A DNA stretch of 64,000 bases from Hymenobacter crusticola (GTDB lineage Bacteria > Bacteroidota > Bacteroidia > Cytophagales > Hymenobacteraceae): contig NZ_MTSE01000005.1 in the NCBI RefSeq assembly GCF_002154225.1, positions 248,001 to 312,000 on the forward strand, read 5' to 3'. Below, in pieces: positions 16,815-24,588 of the stretch. Within the stretch, counting starts at the first letter, position 1. Each line of letters opens with the position of its first letter. A program made the translations under genes and the position numbers. Under the pieces are notes generated by a model. The model was not told the origin of the DNA. It made no database searches and saw nothing but the letters and a program-made list of their open reading frames with translations.

Positions 16815-17117
16815 ATGTCCGCTAAAGACGAAAAGCAGAAACGCAAAGCCCTCTTAAATTCATTCAAGCAGCAACAGCGTGACGAAAAGCTAGCCGGCTT
16901 ACCATTGCCTTTAACAGAGTTAAAAGCTTTGTTCGATTACCTGGACGAAGAATTAAGTGAAACGGATTGTGATGACACGCTGCTACTGACTAAACAGTTT
17001 CTGCAAAAGCGCAATTTACCAGTAACGACAGTCACAGAATGGCTCGGCGATCATGGCGGTTATTGTGACTGTGAGGTTCTAGCGAATGTTGAAGAGAAGT
17101 TCGAGGACGTTCTGTAG
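16815..17117 (+). CDS. DUF2695 family protein
   Basis: 100 residues. The C-terminal FLQKRNLPVTTVTEWLGDHGGYCDCEVLANVEEKFE is the signature of DUF2695, a small cytosolic family with a Cys-x-Cys pair and unknown role. The N-terminus is charged (SAKDEKQKRKALLNSFKQQQR). It is the only plus-strand gene in a 12-kb minus-strand cluster and is AT-richer than its neighbours. A REP-like repeat starts just before its stop, which suggests a later insertion between the two motor genes. Confidence 0.85.
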   Translation: MSAKDEKQKRKALLNSFKQQQRDEKLAGLPLPLTELKALFDYLDEELSETDCDDTLLLTKQFLQKRNLPVTTVTEWLGDHGGYCDCEVLANVEEKFEDVL

Positions 17118-17216
17118 CGCGGACTTTGTAGTCTGCGCATCGCAAAGAAGTAAGCAACAATATTGAGTTAGCATTACTCCTCATCTTCCTGGCGCGGACT
17201 ACAGAGTCCGCGCTAC
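17114..17216. repeat. REP-like inverted repeat (GCGCGGACT type)
   Basis: Arms 17114-17138 and 17192-17216 (core GTAGCGCGGACT) are complementary at 23 of 25 positions around a 53-base loop. It overlaps the last codons of the DUF2695 gene and the last codon of the MotA-like gene, so it may act as a two-way terminator. Confidence 0.75.
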
Positions 17217-18673
17217 TGTGGCTTCACGCCGCCGAACACACTGTCCATCGCTCGCTGCAATCGGTTCTTGGCGGTAGCTTTCACTAGGATCTTGTTCAGA
17301 TCACCTAGCTCCGTCAGCACCTTGGCTTGAATCTGCGAGTCGAGTTCGATTTTGCGGAGTAGCTCGCGCTGGGTGGCTGTCACGTCGCGGGCCAGGGCTT
17401 GCTGGCTGGCCTCCACGTTTTTGAGCGGGTCGAGCTGACGCATGATGCGCTCGAACACGTTGTCGTTGTTGAGCTTTTGGAAGTATTGACCCCACTTCTC
17501 GTAGGCTTGCTGGGCGTCGCGCTCGTGGAATTGCAGGCGCTTCTGCATGAGGTCAGTGAGCGAGAGGCTGGCTTGGTCGAAGTACTGCTCGGTGCGGGAA
17601 CGCAGCGCGTCCATTTCCTTCTGGTGGCGCTGGAAGAAGTCGAGCTGGTGCTGAATGACGTTGTCGTTCTTGCCGATGTACTGCCCTAGGTCGTTGATAC
17701 CCTTCTCAAAGCCACGCAGCCGGTCCAAAATGCTGTTCACGCTCTGTGCCGAGTGGTAGCCCGCTTCCAGCATCTGATTCAGCTTCTGCTGGTAGCCCGT
17801 GAACTGCCCAAATAGGTCCGCTGACTCGCGCACCTTTTCAAACACGGCAATATTAGCCTTCGCCATCTGGTCGTAGCCGATCTTGTCCAGTGCTTCCAGG
17901 AAACGGCTCTGCACCCGAATGTTGTCGGTGAGCTTGTCCATAATGGGCTCAAACAGCGTCACTTTACCCACAAAATCCTGATTAAACGCATCCAGCACCG
18001 ACTTCAGGTTGCTCAGGCTGCCGGCCATATCGCTGTGCAGAATGGGCAGCAACCTAGCTTGCAGAAAGGTGTAGTAACTGTTTTGCAGCACATCGAGCTG
18101 TTGGCGGGCACTACGCAGCAGACCGTTACCGAGCAGCGTGAGCAGCAGCCCCACGAAGCTGCCCGTCATGGCAATGAGCACGCCGGTGAGGAAGGGCGTC
18201 AGGGCGTTATCGTCGGAGACGCCGTTGCGGGCGATGCCCACCAAACCTAGAATCACGCCTAGGAACGTGCCGAGCAGACCTAGGTAGAGCGGCGTAGCTA
18301 CGTCGGCCTGCGCTTCGTTGGCTACTACTTGGCTCTGACGTTCGGCAATGTCTTTCAAGATGTTGAAGTCGGCCGCGGCGCCTTTGTTGTGGCGCAGGTA
18401 CGCGTTGGTGTCAACGAGAATGTCTTGAAAGTCTTTCGAGGTGGCGTCGGCCCGGATGATGTCGGCCGGGAAAGCATCGGCGGGCGCGTCGGCGGCATAG
18501 TCGGGCATGTCGAGCCCGGCGGGCGTCACGAGGCGCCGCTCAACGCGGAGTTCTTCCTTGCGCGGGTATAGCTGAGCGAGCCGCAACGTACGGGCACGGG
18601 TTTGCAGGAACGTGCGCACCTGCAAGCCCACAACCACCGTCACGACCAGTACTTCAAGAATGATTTCGAACAT
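17213..18673 (-). CDS. MotA/TolQ/ExbB-like channel with long cytoplasmic tail (ZorA-like)
   Basis: 486 residues from the Met at 18673 (MFEIILEVLVV); the open frame to 18745 lies inside a repeat and is not used. One N-terminal helix, a ~100-residue cytoplasmic part, then the paired MotA/TolQ helices TPLYLGLLGTFLGVILGLVG (~127-150) and LTPFLTGVLIAMTGSFVGLLL (~156-185). The remaining ~300 residues form a mostly helical tail rich in Gln, Leu and charged residues, with no membrane segment. TolQ and ExbB lack such a tail; ZorA of Zorya has one. Expected to form an ion-driven pentamer round a ZorB-like dimer. Its partner is the gene at 16069. Confidence 0.85.
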   Translation of the reverse strand: MFEIILEVLVVTVVVGLQVRTFLQTRARTLRLAQLYPRKEELRVERRLVTPAGLDMPDYAADAPADAFPADIIRADATSKDFQDILVDTNAYLRHNKGAAADFNILKDIAERQSQVVANEAQADVATPLYLGLLGTFLGVILGLVGIARNGVSDDNALTPFLTGVLIAMTGSFVGLLLTLLGNGLLRSARQQLDVLQNSYYTFLQARLLPILHSDMAGSLSNLKSVLDAFNQDFVGKVTLFEPIMDKLTDNIRVQSRFLEALDKIGYDQMAKANIAVFEKVRESADLFGQFTGYQQKLNQMLEAGYHSAQSVNSILDRLRGFEKGINDLGQYIGKNDNVIQHQLDFFQRHQKEMDALRSRTEQYFDQASLSLTDLMQKRLQFHERDAQQAYEKWGQYFQKLNNDNVFERIMRQLDPLKNVEASQQALARDVTATQRELLRKIELDSQIQAKVLTELGDLNKILVKATAKNRLQRAMDSVFGGVKPQ

Positions 18674-18688
18674 AGGGCAAACATAAAA

Positions 18689-18783
18689 GAACGTCATGCT
18701 GAGCTTGCCGAAGCATCTCTCCCGCCAAAGTAATCTAATTACCACTGCGATAGAGATGCTTCGGCAAGCTCAGCATGACGTTC
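18689..18783. repeat. REP-like inverted repeat (GTCATGCTGAGCTTG type)
   Basis: Perfect 32-base arms at 18689-18720 and 18752-18783 with a 31-base loop. Words of this kind (CATGCTGAGCTTGCCGAAGC) are widely scattered as intergenic repeats in Cytophagales genomes, from general knowledge. It separates the 506-residue membrane protein gene from the MotA-like gene. Confidence 0.85.
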
Positions 18784-18868
18784 CATACTCTAAATGCGTT
18801 GAGACACCTGGAAACGTTCTGCTTCGCTCAACGAGAACACACGTAGCGCGTTCCGACCGCACTTGTTG

Positions 18869-20389
18869 TTACTCGAAATGAATCAGCGCTTTCGACTCAA
18901 TCTGCCACACGCCGCCCACTTTACGCAGCGTCCCTTCCTCATCCGTCACGATTCGCGACACGGGGCCAGTAGGCTGCTCGTAGCGGCAGGCTTCGCGCAA
19001 CGAGTACTGGGCGCTTTGGATGGCGTAGGCGTGCACCGCCGGGTCGGGATTCACCTGGAAGATGCCGACTTCGGGAAACTGCGTGTCAAGAATGATTTCG
19101 TAGATGCTGTCGTGCTGCGGCTCTTCTGACAGGTCGTAGATGTTGAAACCACCGTTCACGGGCACCTTCACGTAGCGGGTGTAATCCGTTGCGAGTGCAT
19201 CGCCTGCCTCCTCCGTTACCTGATTTTCAGAAACTGGAAATTGTACGGGCGGTACCAAGCTATCAAATTCCTCCGTAGGTGCCGAAGCTGGCGAGCCTGC
19301 TGGTATAACCGGCGGTACTGGTGAAGTCTCCGACATGGAAGCTGGTGCCTCGTAGGTAACCGGGGCCGGAGCAGGAGCCACGGGCGGGTCCGCAACTAGC
19401 GGGGCAGCTGGGGCTGGAGACGTAGGAGGCGCAGCTATTGGAGCGGGAGCCACAGGAGCCGGCACAATCGGCTTCGGGCCAGGTGTCGCAGCCACGGGTG
19501 CCGGCGTTACGGGCTGCGGCGCTGCAACGGATGCGGGAGCAGCTTGTTTCCGGAGTTCTTCCGCAACGCGTTGTTGCACTAGCTTTTCTACCTCGCGTTG
19601 CAGCTCAGGTGTCAGCTTATTGGTGCTAGCTGGACTGGAGGCGGCAAAGTCGCTTGTATTGCCCCGCACGCCTTTCGTTTCCCGGCCGTAGCGGTCAACT
19701 TTCTCCACTAGTTTGCCGATCTGACCGCGTAGCAGCGCATAAAGCACCAAGCTCAATAAGGACAGAATGAGTGCCAACGGACTAAAAAACTTACTCATGA
19801 AGCTTTCCCCCGATGAACGCGTGGTGGCAGCATCGCCAATGGTAGCCGGTCCCGCATCAGGCGACGCCGACGCTGTAGCTTCATCCGTAGAGGTGGTTGT
19901 ATCGGTGAATTCAGCGCTGGCCACGTCATTGGCCCCGATGTCGCCGGGCGGCGTACCATTCTCGACGTAGCCTCTGAGCGACGTGTTCAGCGCCTCTACC
20001 GCTTGCATCCGGGCGGGGCTCGCCTTGCGAGCCGTCGATGCTTTCAGGCGATTGATAATCTCAGTTACAAGTTTTTCGCTGCGCGCTTGGTCAGTACCTA
20101 GGCCTTTGTACATCGTGCCACGGCCTTCCAAGGGTTGGTAGAGCAAGCTGTACACCTTCTGACTGTCGGGCTTGATGCTGGTTTCAAACTGCTTCAGCGT
20201 GCCGCCGCAATTGAGCTTGCTTTTAAGGTTTGGCCGGTGGTTGTCGTTGTACACGAATTTCACCGTGGCGCACCAAATCTGCACCTTTTGCTCGTCGAGC
20301 GTGGGCTTGCCTAGGGGCGTTTGGGCGTGGGCAGCGGCAGTTAGAAGCAAGCCAAAGAATAAGGAAGTTGCGCGGCGGAGAGAGGTCAT
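18869..20389 (-). CDS. Single-pass membrane protein with Pro/Ala-rich linker, unknown family
   Basis: 506 residues. A signal peptide (to AHAQ, ~22) is followed by a ~175-residue periplasmic domain with two Cys (QIWCATVKF, KLNCGGTL), one membrane helix at ~200-220 (FFSPLALILSLLSLVLYALL), a helical stretch (LQREVEKLVQQRVAEELRK), a long Pro/Ala/Val-rich linker (~285-390), and a folded C-terminal cytoplasmic domain (~400-506: GGFNIYDLSEEPQHDSIYEI, GGVWQIESKALIHFE). No family is recognised. Its place between the actin-like ATPase and the MotA-like gene suggests an adaptor joining periplasm to cytosolic partners. Confidence 0.75.
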   Translation of the reverse strand: MTSLRRATSLFFGLLLTAAAHAQTPLGKPTLDEQKVQIWCATVKFVYNDNHRPNLKSKLNCGGTLKQFETSIKPDSQKVYSLLYQPLEGRGTMYKGLGTDQARSEKLVTEIINRLKASTARKASPARMQAVEALNTSLRGYVENGTPPGDIGANDVASAEFTDTTTSTDEATASASPDAGPATIGDAATTRSSGESFMSKFFSPLALILSLLSLVLYALLRGQIGKLVEKVDRYGRETKGVRGNTSDFAASSPASTNKLTPELQREVEKLVQQRVAEELRKQAAPASVAAPQPVTPAPVAATPGPKPIVPAPVAPAPIAAPPTSPAPAAPLVADPPVAPAPAPVTYEAPASMSETSPVPPVIPAGSPASAPTEEFDSLVPPVQFPVSENQVTEEAGDALATDYTRYVKVPVNGGFNIYDLSEEPQHDSIYEIILDTQFPEVGIFQVNPDPAVHAYAIQSAQYSLREACRYEQPTGPVSRIVTDEEGTLRKVGGVWQIESKALIHFE

Positions 20390-20440
20390 GAGTTAGGGCA
20401 ATAATTAAAAATTAGAGCTGAACGAGTGTCAAATCGACGG

Positions 20441-20818
20441 CTATAATAGGAGAACGTGTTGTTCTATACCATCCCATTCTTCACCGCAAAACTCCCATCC
20501 GGTTTCATACTCTAGTAGGGAGTACTTCTGAATAAAATGAGGTGAAAGTAACACTGGCTTATGTAGATAGCAGCCCATCATACGGTCGTAAGAATTATAG
20601 AACTCTTTCTCAGCTTTAAGGATGGTGACATGAATTATGTGAGGCAGAACATCAGAACAAACAAGCGTTCTGATTAGGTCTTTTCGGCTTGTTAGTGGCA
20701 TGATTACCTCGGATCGATCAATAGTAGCCGATGAAACCATTTTCTTTATTGCCTTCAAAATTTCTTCTTCGGTAGAGTACAACACGACAGAAGCATCATC
20801 TGGCATCAAGCGAAGCAC
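20441..20818 (-). CDS. Hypothetical protein
   Basis: 125 residues, soluble, no signal peptide and no recognised family. It has a Cys/Trp/Glu-rich C-terminus (GWEFCGEEWDGIEQHVLLL) and a middle LLSPHFIQKYSLLEYETG block. Clearly AT-richer than the genes on both sides. It sits between the actin-like ATPase gene and the 506-residue gene, with a REP-like repeat on its upstream side, and looks like an insertion into the cluster. Start ATG at 20818; a later Met (codon 5) is possible. Confidence 0.55.
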   Translation of the reverse strand: MLRLMPDDASVVLYSTEEEILKAIKKMVSSATIDRSEVIMPLTSRKDLIRTLVCSDVLPHIIHVTILKAEKEFYNSYDRMMGCYLHKPVLLSPHFIQKYSLLEYETGWEFCGEEWDGIEQHVLLL

Positions 20819-20837
20819 ATCAATAAAGAAGAGCCGT

Positions 20838-20910
20838 CCCAGGGTTGAAACCCTGGGCTACGGAGCGGACCTTGTTTCACCGCTGAATAGCCCAGGGTTT
20901 CAACCCTGGG
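20838..20910. repeat. REP-like inverted repeat (CCCAGGGTT type)
   Basis: Perfect 23-base arms at 20838-20860 and 20888-20910 with a 27-base loop. Each arm itself is nearly palindromic (CCCAGGGTT..AACCCTGGG). It lies between the actin-like ATPase gene and the small 125-residue gene. Confidence 0.8.
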
Positions 20911-20920
20911 AAGGTTAGGT

Positions 20921-23900
20921 CTACGCCTGCAATTCCCGGCTCAGGTTATACAACGCCTGCTTCAGCGGATAGAAGAACAGCGTTTCCGGCAGCGTTTCGT
21001 CGTTGCTGAGTTGGCGCTGGAGCTGGTGCAGACCTAGACTCAGGCTGTCTTCAATTTCGCGGAGCAGAATGTCGCGCACCCGTTGGCGGTCTACGTCGAC
21101 GCCTACTTCGCGCAGGAGCGGCGCTACTTCGTCGCCTTCCAACACGAGGGTTAGGAAGTTGCGCACGTTGTCGAGTACCTGCTGCTTGAGGTCAGCGTCT
21201 ACCTGCTGCAATTTGAGGCGGGCTGTCCCGATTTCCGCCGATTGCGCCGTGCCGGTGAGCTTCACGTGCTTGATCTGGTTGTAATCAGAAGTGGACGATT
21301 TTTCCTCAAACAGCACACCGCCGTTGGTGGTAGCTTCCTTGGGGTTATCGGCCAGAATGACGCGGAAGTTTTGTGGCGGCTCAGTGCCTGTTACGGCTTT
21401 GAAGACGGCTTTCGTAATTTTCTCAATGGCTACCAAGCTGCTGCCACCGGCCAGCAAACGCAGGTACAAGCTGCCTTTGCCCGAGAAGCACAGGTAGCGC
21501 GGCGTCTTCAGACCTAGCTGCTGCACGAGCTGGGCCGTGTGGTAGATGATGGACGTGTAGTGCAGGTAGAACAGCACCCGCAACTGTCGGCCCTTGCCTA
21601 GGGTCAGGCTCTGGGAGAAGCGTAGCGCGTCGTCGTACTTAAAGAGCAAGCTGGTTACGTCGGCCGAACCGAAGTCCGCGTTTTTCAGGGCGGCGCTCAG
21701 GTAGCCTTTATACTCCTGGTTTTGCTCGCTGCTGGGTAGCGCGTCGGCGTGGTTGACCCCTAGGCGCAGAAGGCCGTTTTGCTTGGGCGCGCCTTGCACG
21801 CGGGCATAGCCATCGCCCCACAGGTCGTCGCCGGCGAAGCGGAAGGACGAACTAAAGGCCGGTTTTTGCTCCGCGAAGATGAGCAAGTCGGTCGTGCCGC
21901 CGCCGATGTCGATGTTGATAACGTTCTCGTCGCGGTTGGGCACCACTTGGTTCGTGGCCGTGAGATAATAGTACGGCGCCACCGATTCGGTGAGGCAAAC
22001 CGTGTTTTGGCGCGTCTTGAATACTTGTTGGAAAGCCTCGTCCCACACCTGCTGGAACTGGTTGCGCAGGAAGCCATCGAAGCTCAGCGGCGCAAACCAC
22101 ACCACGCGGGTATCTTCTAGGATGCCGCCGTGCAACGCCGCTTTGTGCTTGAGCAACAACAGGATTTCGCGGAAGAATGCTTCAATGCGACTCACGCCCT
22201 GCGGATCTAGCTCCGCCGACCATTTCAGGTTCGTCACGAAACGGTTCTGCGGCAGCTCGGCTAGCGTTTCGGTGTTGATGCTAAAGCCAATGTTGATATT
22301 GCTTAGCACCTTGGCTGGCTCGTTGGCAAACGACAGCGTTTCACAAACCGCCGTCCGGATCGGGAATTCATACACCGAGCCACCGTCTCCGACGAAGCTA
22401 GGTACGAACTCACGGTTTTGCAGCGTCGCTACCGAATCCCACATCTGACCAGCGCCCGTGCGGTAGCGTTGCGCTGCCGACAAGCCCATATCGGCAACCG
22501 GCGCGTGCAGCCATTCCACTTGCACATCCGCCTCGCCAATGGTGAGCGGACGCGGGTGGGCCGAGGGACCATCGGCGTAAGCGATGTGCGTATTGGTGGT
22601 GCCGAAGTCGACGGCGAAGGTGAAGCGACGCGTGCCGCGGTCGAGCTCGCGCCAGCGTGGCACTAAGAGGCCGCGGGCCGGCTCGCCACCAATGCTAGCG
22701 GGCGGACACGTCAGCTCGGCCACATCGAAGTGCGTGCCGGTGATTTCGTAGTAGGTGCTACCCGCGGTAGCCATGCTCTTCTGCGTGCGCTCGTGGCGAA
22801 CGGCACGGCGGGCTGCTCCCTGCTCGGTGAGTCGTTCGCCGCCCACGAAGAACGTGAGGTCGTAGCGGCGGCTGAGCATGGTGGGCGAGTTGTCGGCGTC
22901 CACCAGCATCACTTTGTACAAATCGTTATACTGGGGCTGGTGGCGCACTTTGTAGAACGGGAACACGCCTAGGTCCACATTGGCCCGCACAATACGGCCT
23001 TTCTCCAAAATTTCGCGGCCTTGCGCGTCCTTCGGGTTCTGCGGATTGTGGTAATAGCTACGTTCAAACGAGATAAAGCGACCCGCTTGCACCGGCACCC
23101 GCAGCGTCACGCGCACGTGGTTCAGGTCGATGGTGAAGTGCAGCAGCTCGGCTAGCTCGTTCTCGGTGAAGTAGTCGAAGAAGGCCTGGCGCAGTGGCAG
23201 CAGATACGGGAACCTAGCTCGCCCCTGCCCATCGGCGCCGTACTGAAACGACACTTTGCCGGTGTGGAAGCGCTGGGTGTTCAAGTCGTACGGCAGCTCC
23301 ACCAGCGAATCTTCCAGAAAGTCGCCGACGGTAAGGTACGGGTACTTAAAGCCTTTGCCGGGCAGCACGCGGTTTTCTAGGGCTAGCTCATCGTGATACG
23401 GCACGGGCGTGCGGTCGTCCCAGGGCTGGCCGTTGAGGTAGTTGGCACCCTGCATGGTAAGGTTCGGGCGCAACACCAATGGGCGCGGCCGACCGCTTTC
23501 GTTGGCGCGGGTCGGCTGAATGAACAGGTCGGAGCTAGTCACGGCCGACTGGTCGGCGCGGCCGGGCAGCGGCACACTTTTCACGCTAGCTAGGTTGCCC
23601 TGAATGTCGGGCAGCGCGGGGTAACGAGCGGCGAATTGCTGAGCCGTCCGGTCGCCCTGCATTTGGAGCTGGTTGATCTTGCTCCGATCTAAGCCGGCGA
23701 AAACGCTGCCAGCGAAGTCGCGGCGCTGCAAGGCTGGGTAGGCCAGGAACAGCTCGTAGACAAATTCGCGGAACTGCGGGTCGCGGTCTTCGAGCAGCAC
23801 GGTTTGGTTGTCGAAGTAATGGCCGCGCGCTTGAGGGCGCTCTAGGTCCAACGGCTTCACTTCCGGGCCGGTGAAGAGCAGCGTGAGCGGCGAGGTGCCG

Positions 23901-24388
23901 CCGAGCAACCTAGGTCCGCCCGGCAGCTCCGGCGACTCGTAGTACACGAGGTACATATCGGAGAAGTCGCGGAACCGTTCGTCTTGCAAGAACAGCTGCA
24001 AGGTTTCGCCGAGCAGACGCGTGCCTTCCTGCTGCCGCATCTTGCGGATTTCCGTTTCCGCATTCCAGCGCCGCAGCGTGATTTTACGCCCCGCCTGCGA
24101 ATACAAGTGGTAGTTATACAGCAACTCAAACAAATCCCAGAAGTGCGTCACGAGCTCGTGGTACACCGACCCCGGATTGCGCTGCCCTTCCCGCGCCAGA
24201 AAATCAAAGGCGGTTTCGAAAAGGTGCATTCGCGCAAACGGCGTCGGGATGGACACGGCCACGTTCTTGGCCTTGCCCCCCGCCGGGTCGGTCACGGTGT
24301 TGATTTCGGTGCTGGTAACGGGCGCGGTTTTCTGCCAGCCTTGCACCTGCTGGGAACCGTTGTTATGTAAGCGAAGGACTTTAGGCAT
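20921..24388 (-). CDS. Large protein with C-terminal Hsp70/actin-like ATPase domain
   Basis: 1155 residues, soluble. The C-terminal half (~585-1110) has the ATPase motifs of the Hsp70/actin fold: phosphate 1 DFGTTNTHIAY (~590), phosphate 2 INIDIGGGTTDLLIF (~825) and an adenosine-type FSGKGSLYLRLLAGG (~963). The first ~580 residues match nothing I recognise and contain no membrane helix. Size and layout recall the SrfB-type members of the actin-like ATPase clan, but I cannot confirm that family. The REP-like repeats on both sides separate it from the tubulin-like gene upstream (~200 bases) and the small gene downstream. An ATP-driven polymer or a chaperone-like switch are both possible. Confidence 0.8.
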   Translation of the reverse strand: MPKVLRLHNNGSQQVQGWQKTAPVTSTEINTVTDPAGGKAKNVAVSIPTPFARMHLFETAFDFLAREGQRNPGSVYHELVTHFWDLFELLYNYHLYSQAGRKITLRRWNAETEIRKMRQQEGTRLLGETLQLFLQDERFRDFSDMYLVYYESPELPGGPRLLGGTSPLTLLFTGPEVKPLDLERPQARGHYFDNQTVLLEDRDPQFREFVYELFLAYPALQRRDFAGSVFAGLDRSKINQLQMQGDRTAQQFAARYPALPDIQGNLASVKSVPLPGRADQSAVTSSDLFIQPTRANESGRPRPLVLRPNLTMQGANYLNGQPWDDRTPVPYHDELALENRVLPGKGFKYPYLTVGDFLEDSLVELPYDLNTQRFHTGKVSFQYGADGQGRARFPYLLPLRQAFFDYFTENELAELLHFTIDLNHVRVTLRVPVQAGRFISFERSYYHNPQNPKDAQGREILEKGRIVRANVDLGVFPFYKVRHQPQYNDLYKVMLVDADNSPTMLSRRYDLTFFVGGERLTEQGAARRAVRHERTQKSMATAGSTYYEITGTHFDVAELTCPPASIGGEPARGLLVPRWRELDRGTRRFTFAVDFGTTNTHIAYADGPSAHPRPLTIGEADVQVEWLHAPVADMGLSAAQRYRTGAGQMWDSVATLQNREFVPSFVGDGGSVYEFPIRTAVCETLSFANEPAKVLSNINIGFSINTETLAELPQNRFVTNLKWSAELDPQGVSRIEAFFREILLLLKHKAALHGGILEDTRVVWFAPLSFDGFLRNQFQQVWDEAFQQVFKTRQNTVCLTESVAPYYYLTATNQVVPNRDENVINIDIGGGTTDLLIFAEQKPAFSSSFRFAGDDLWGDGYARVQGAPKQNGLLRLGVNHADALPSSEQNQEYKGYLSAALKNADFGSADVTSLLFKYDDALRFSQSLTLGKGRQLRVLFYLHYTSIIYHTAQLVQQLGLKTPRYLCFSGKGSLYLRLLAGGSSLVAIEKITKAVFKAVTGTEPPQNFRVILADNPKEATTNGGVLFEEKSSTSDYNQIKHVKLTGTAQSAEIGTARLKLQQVDADLKQQVLDNVRNFLTLVLEGDEVAPLLREVGVDVDRQRVRDILLREIEDSLSLGLHQLQRQLSNDETLPETLFFYPLKQALYNLSRELQA

Positions 24389-24416
24389 TCCTTTAGTATC
24401 TATTGAATGGTAATCA

Positions 24417-24580
24417 ACTCCCCTCCTTTTTTAAGGAGGGGTGCCCGAAGGGCGGGGTGGTTAACGTTGAACGATGCGGACCTAGGCTGTTCAAATTGTA
24501 TCGTGCGCGGTAAACAACGACCTCAACCACCCCAGCGGCGCTAAAGCTGCCGCGTCCCCTCCTCATCTGAGGAGGGGAGC
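24417..24580. repeat. REP-like element, family B copy 1
   Basis: Opens with CCCCTCC-TTTTTTAA-GGAGGGG, then TGCCCGAAGGGCGGGGTGG, and closes with the inverted counterpart (CCACCCC..CCCCTCCTCATCTGAGG). Fills nearly all of the gap between the tubulin-like and actin-like genes. A second copy is at 26059-26197. Confidence 0.8.
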
Positions 24581-24588
24581 TGTTGTTC

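Noticed and set aside
16069..18673. Calling the motor pair GldLM, TolQR or ExbBD
   Set aside because: GldM lacks an OmpA domain and GldL lacks such a tail; TolR and ExbD are shorter and lack this OmpA-like domain; no TolA, TolB or TonB is adjacent.
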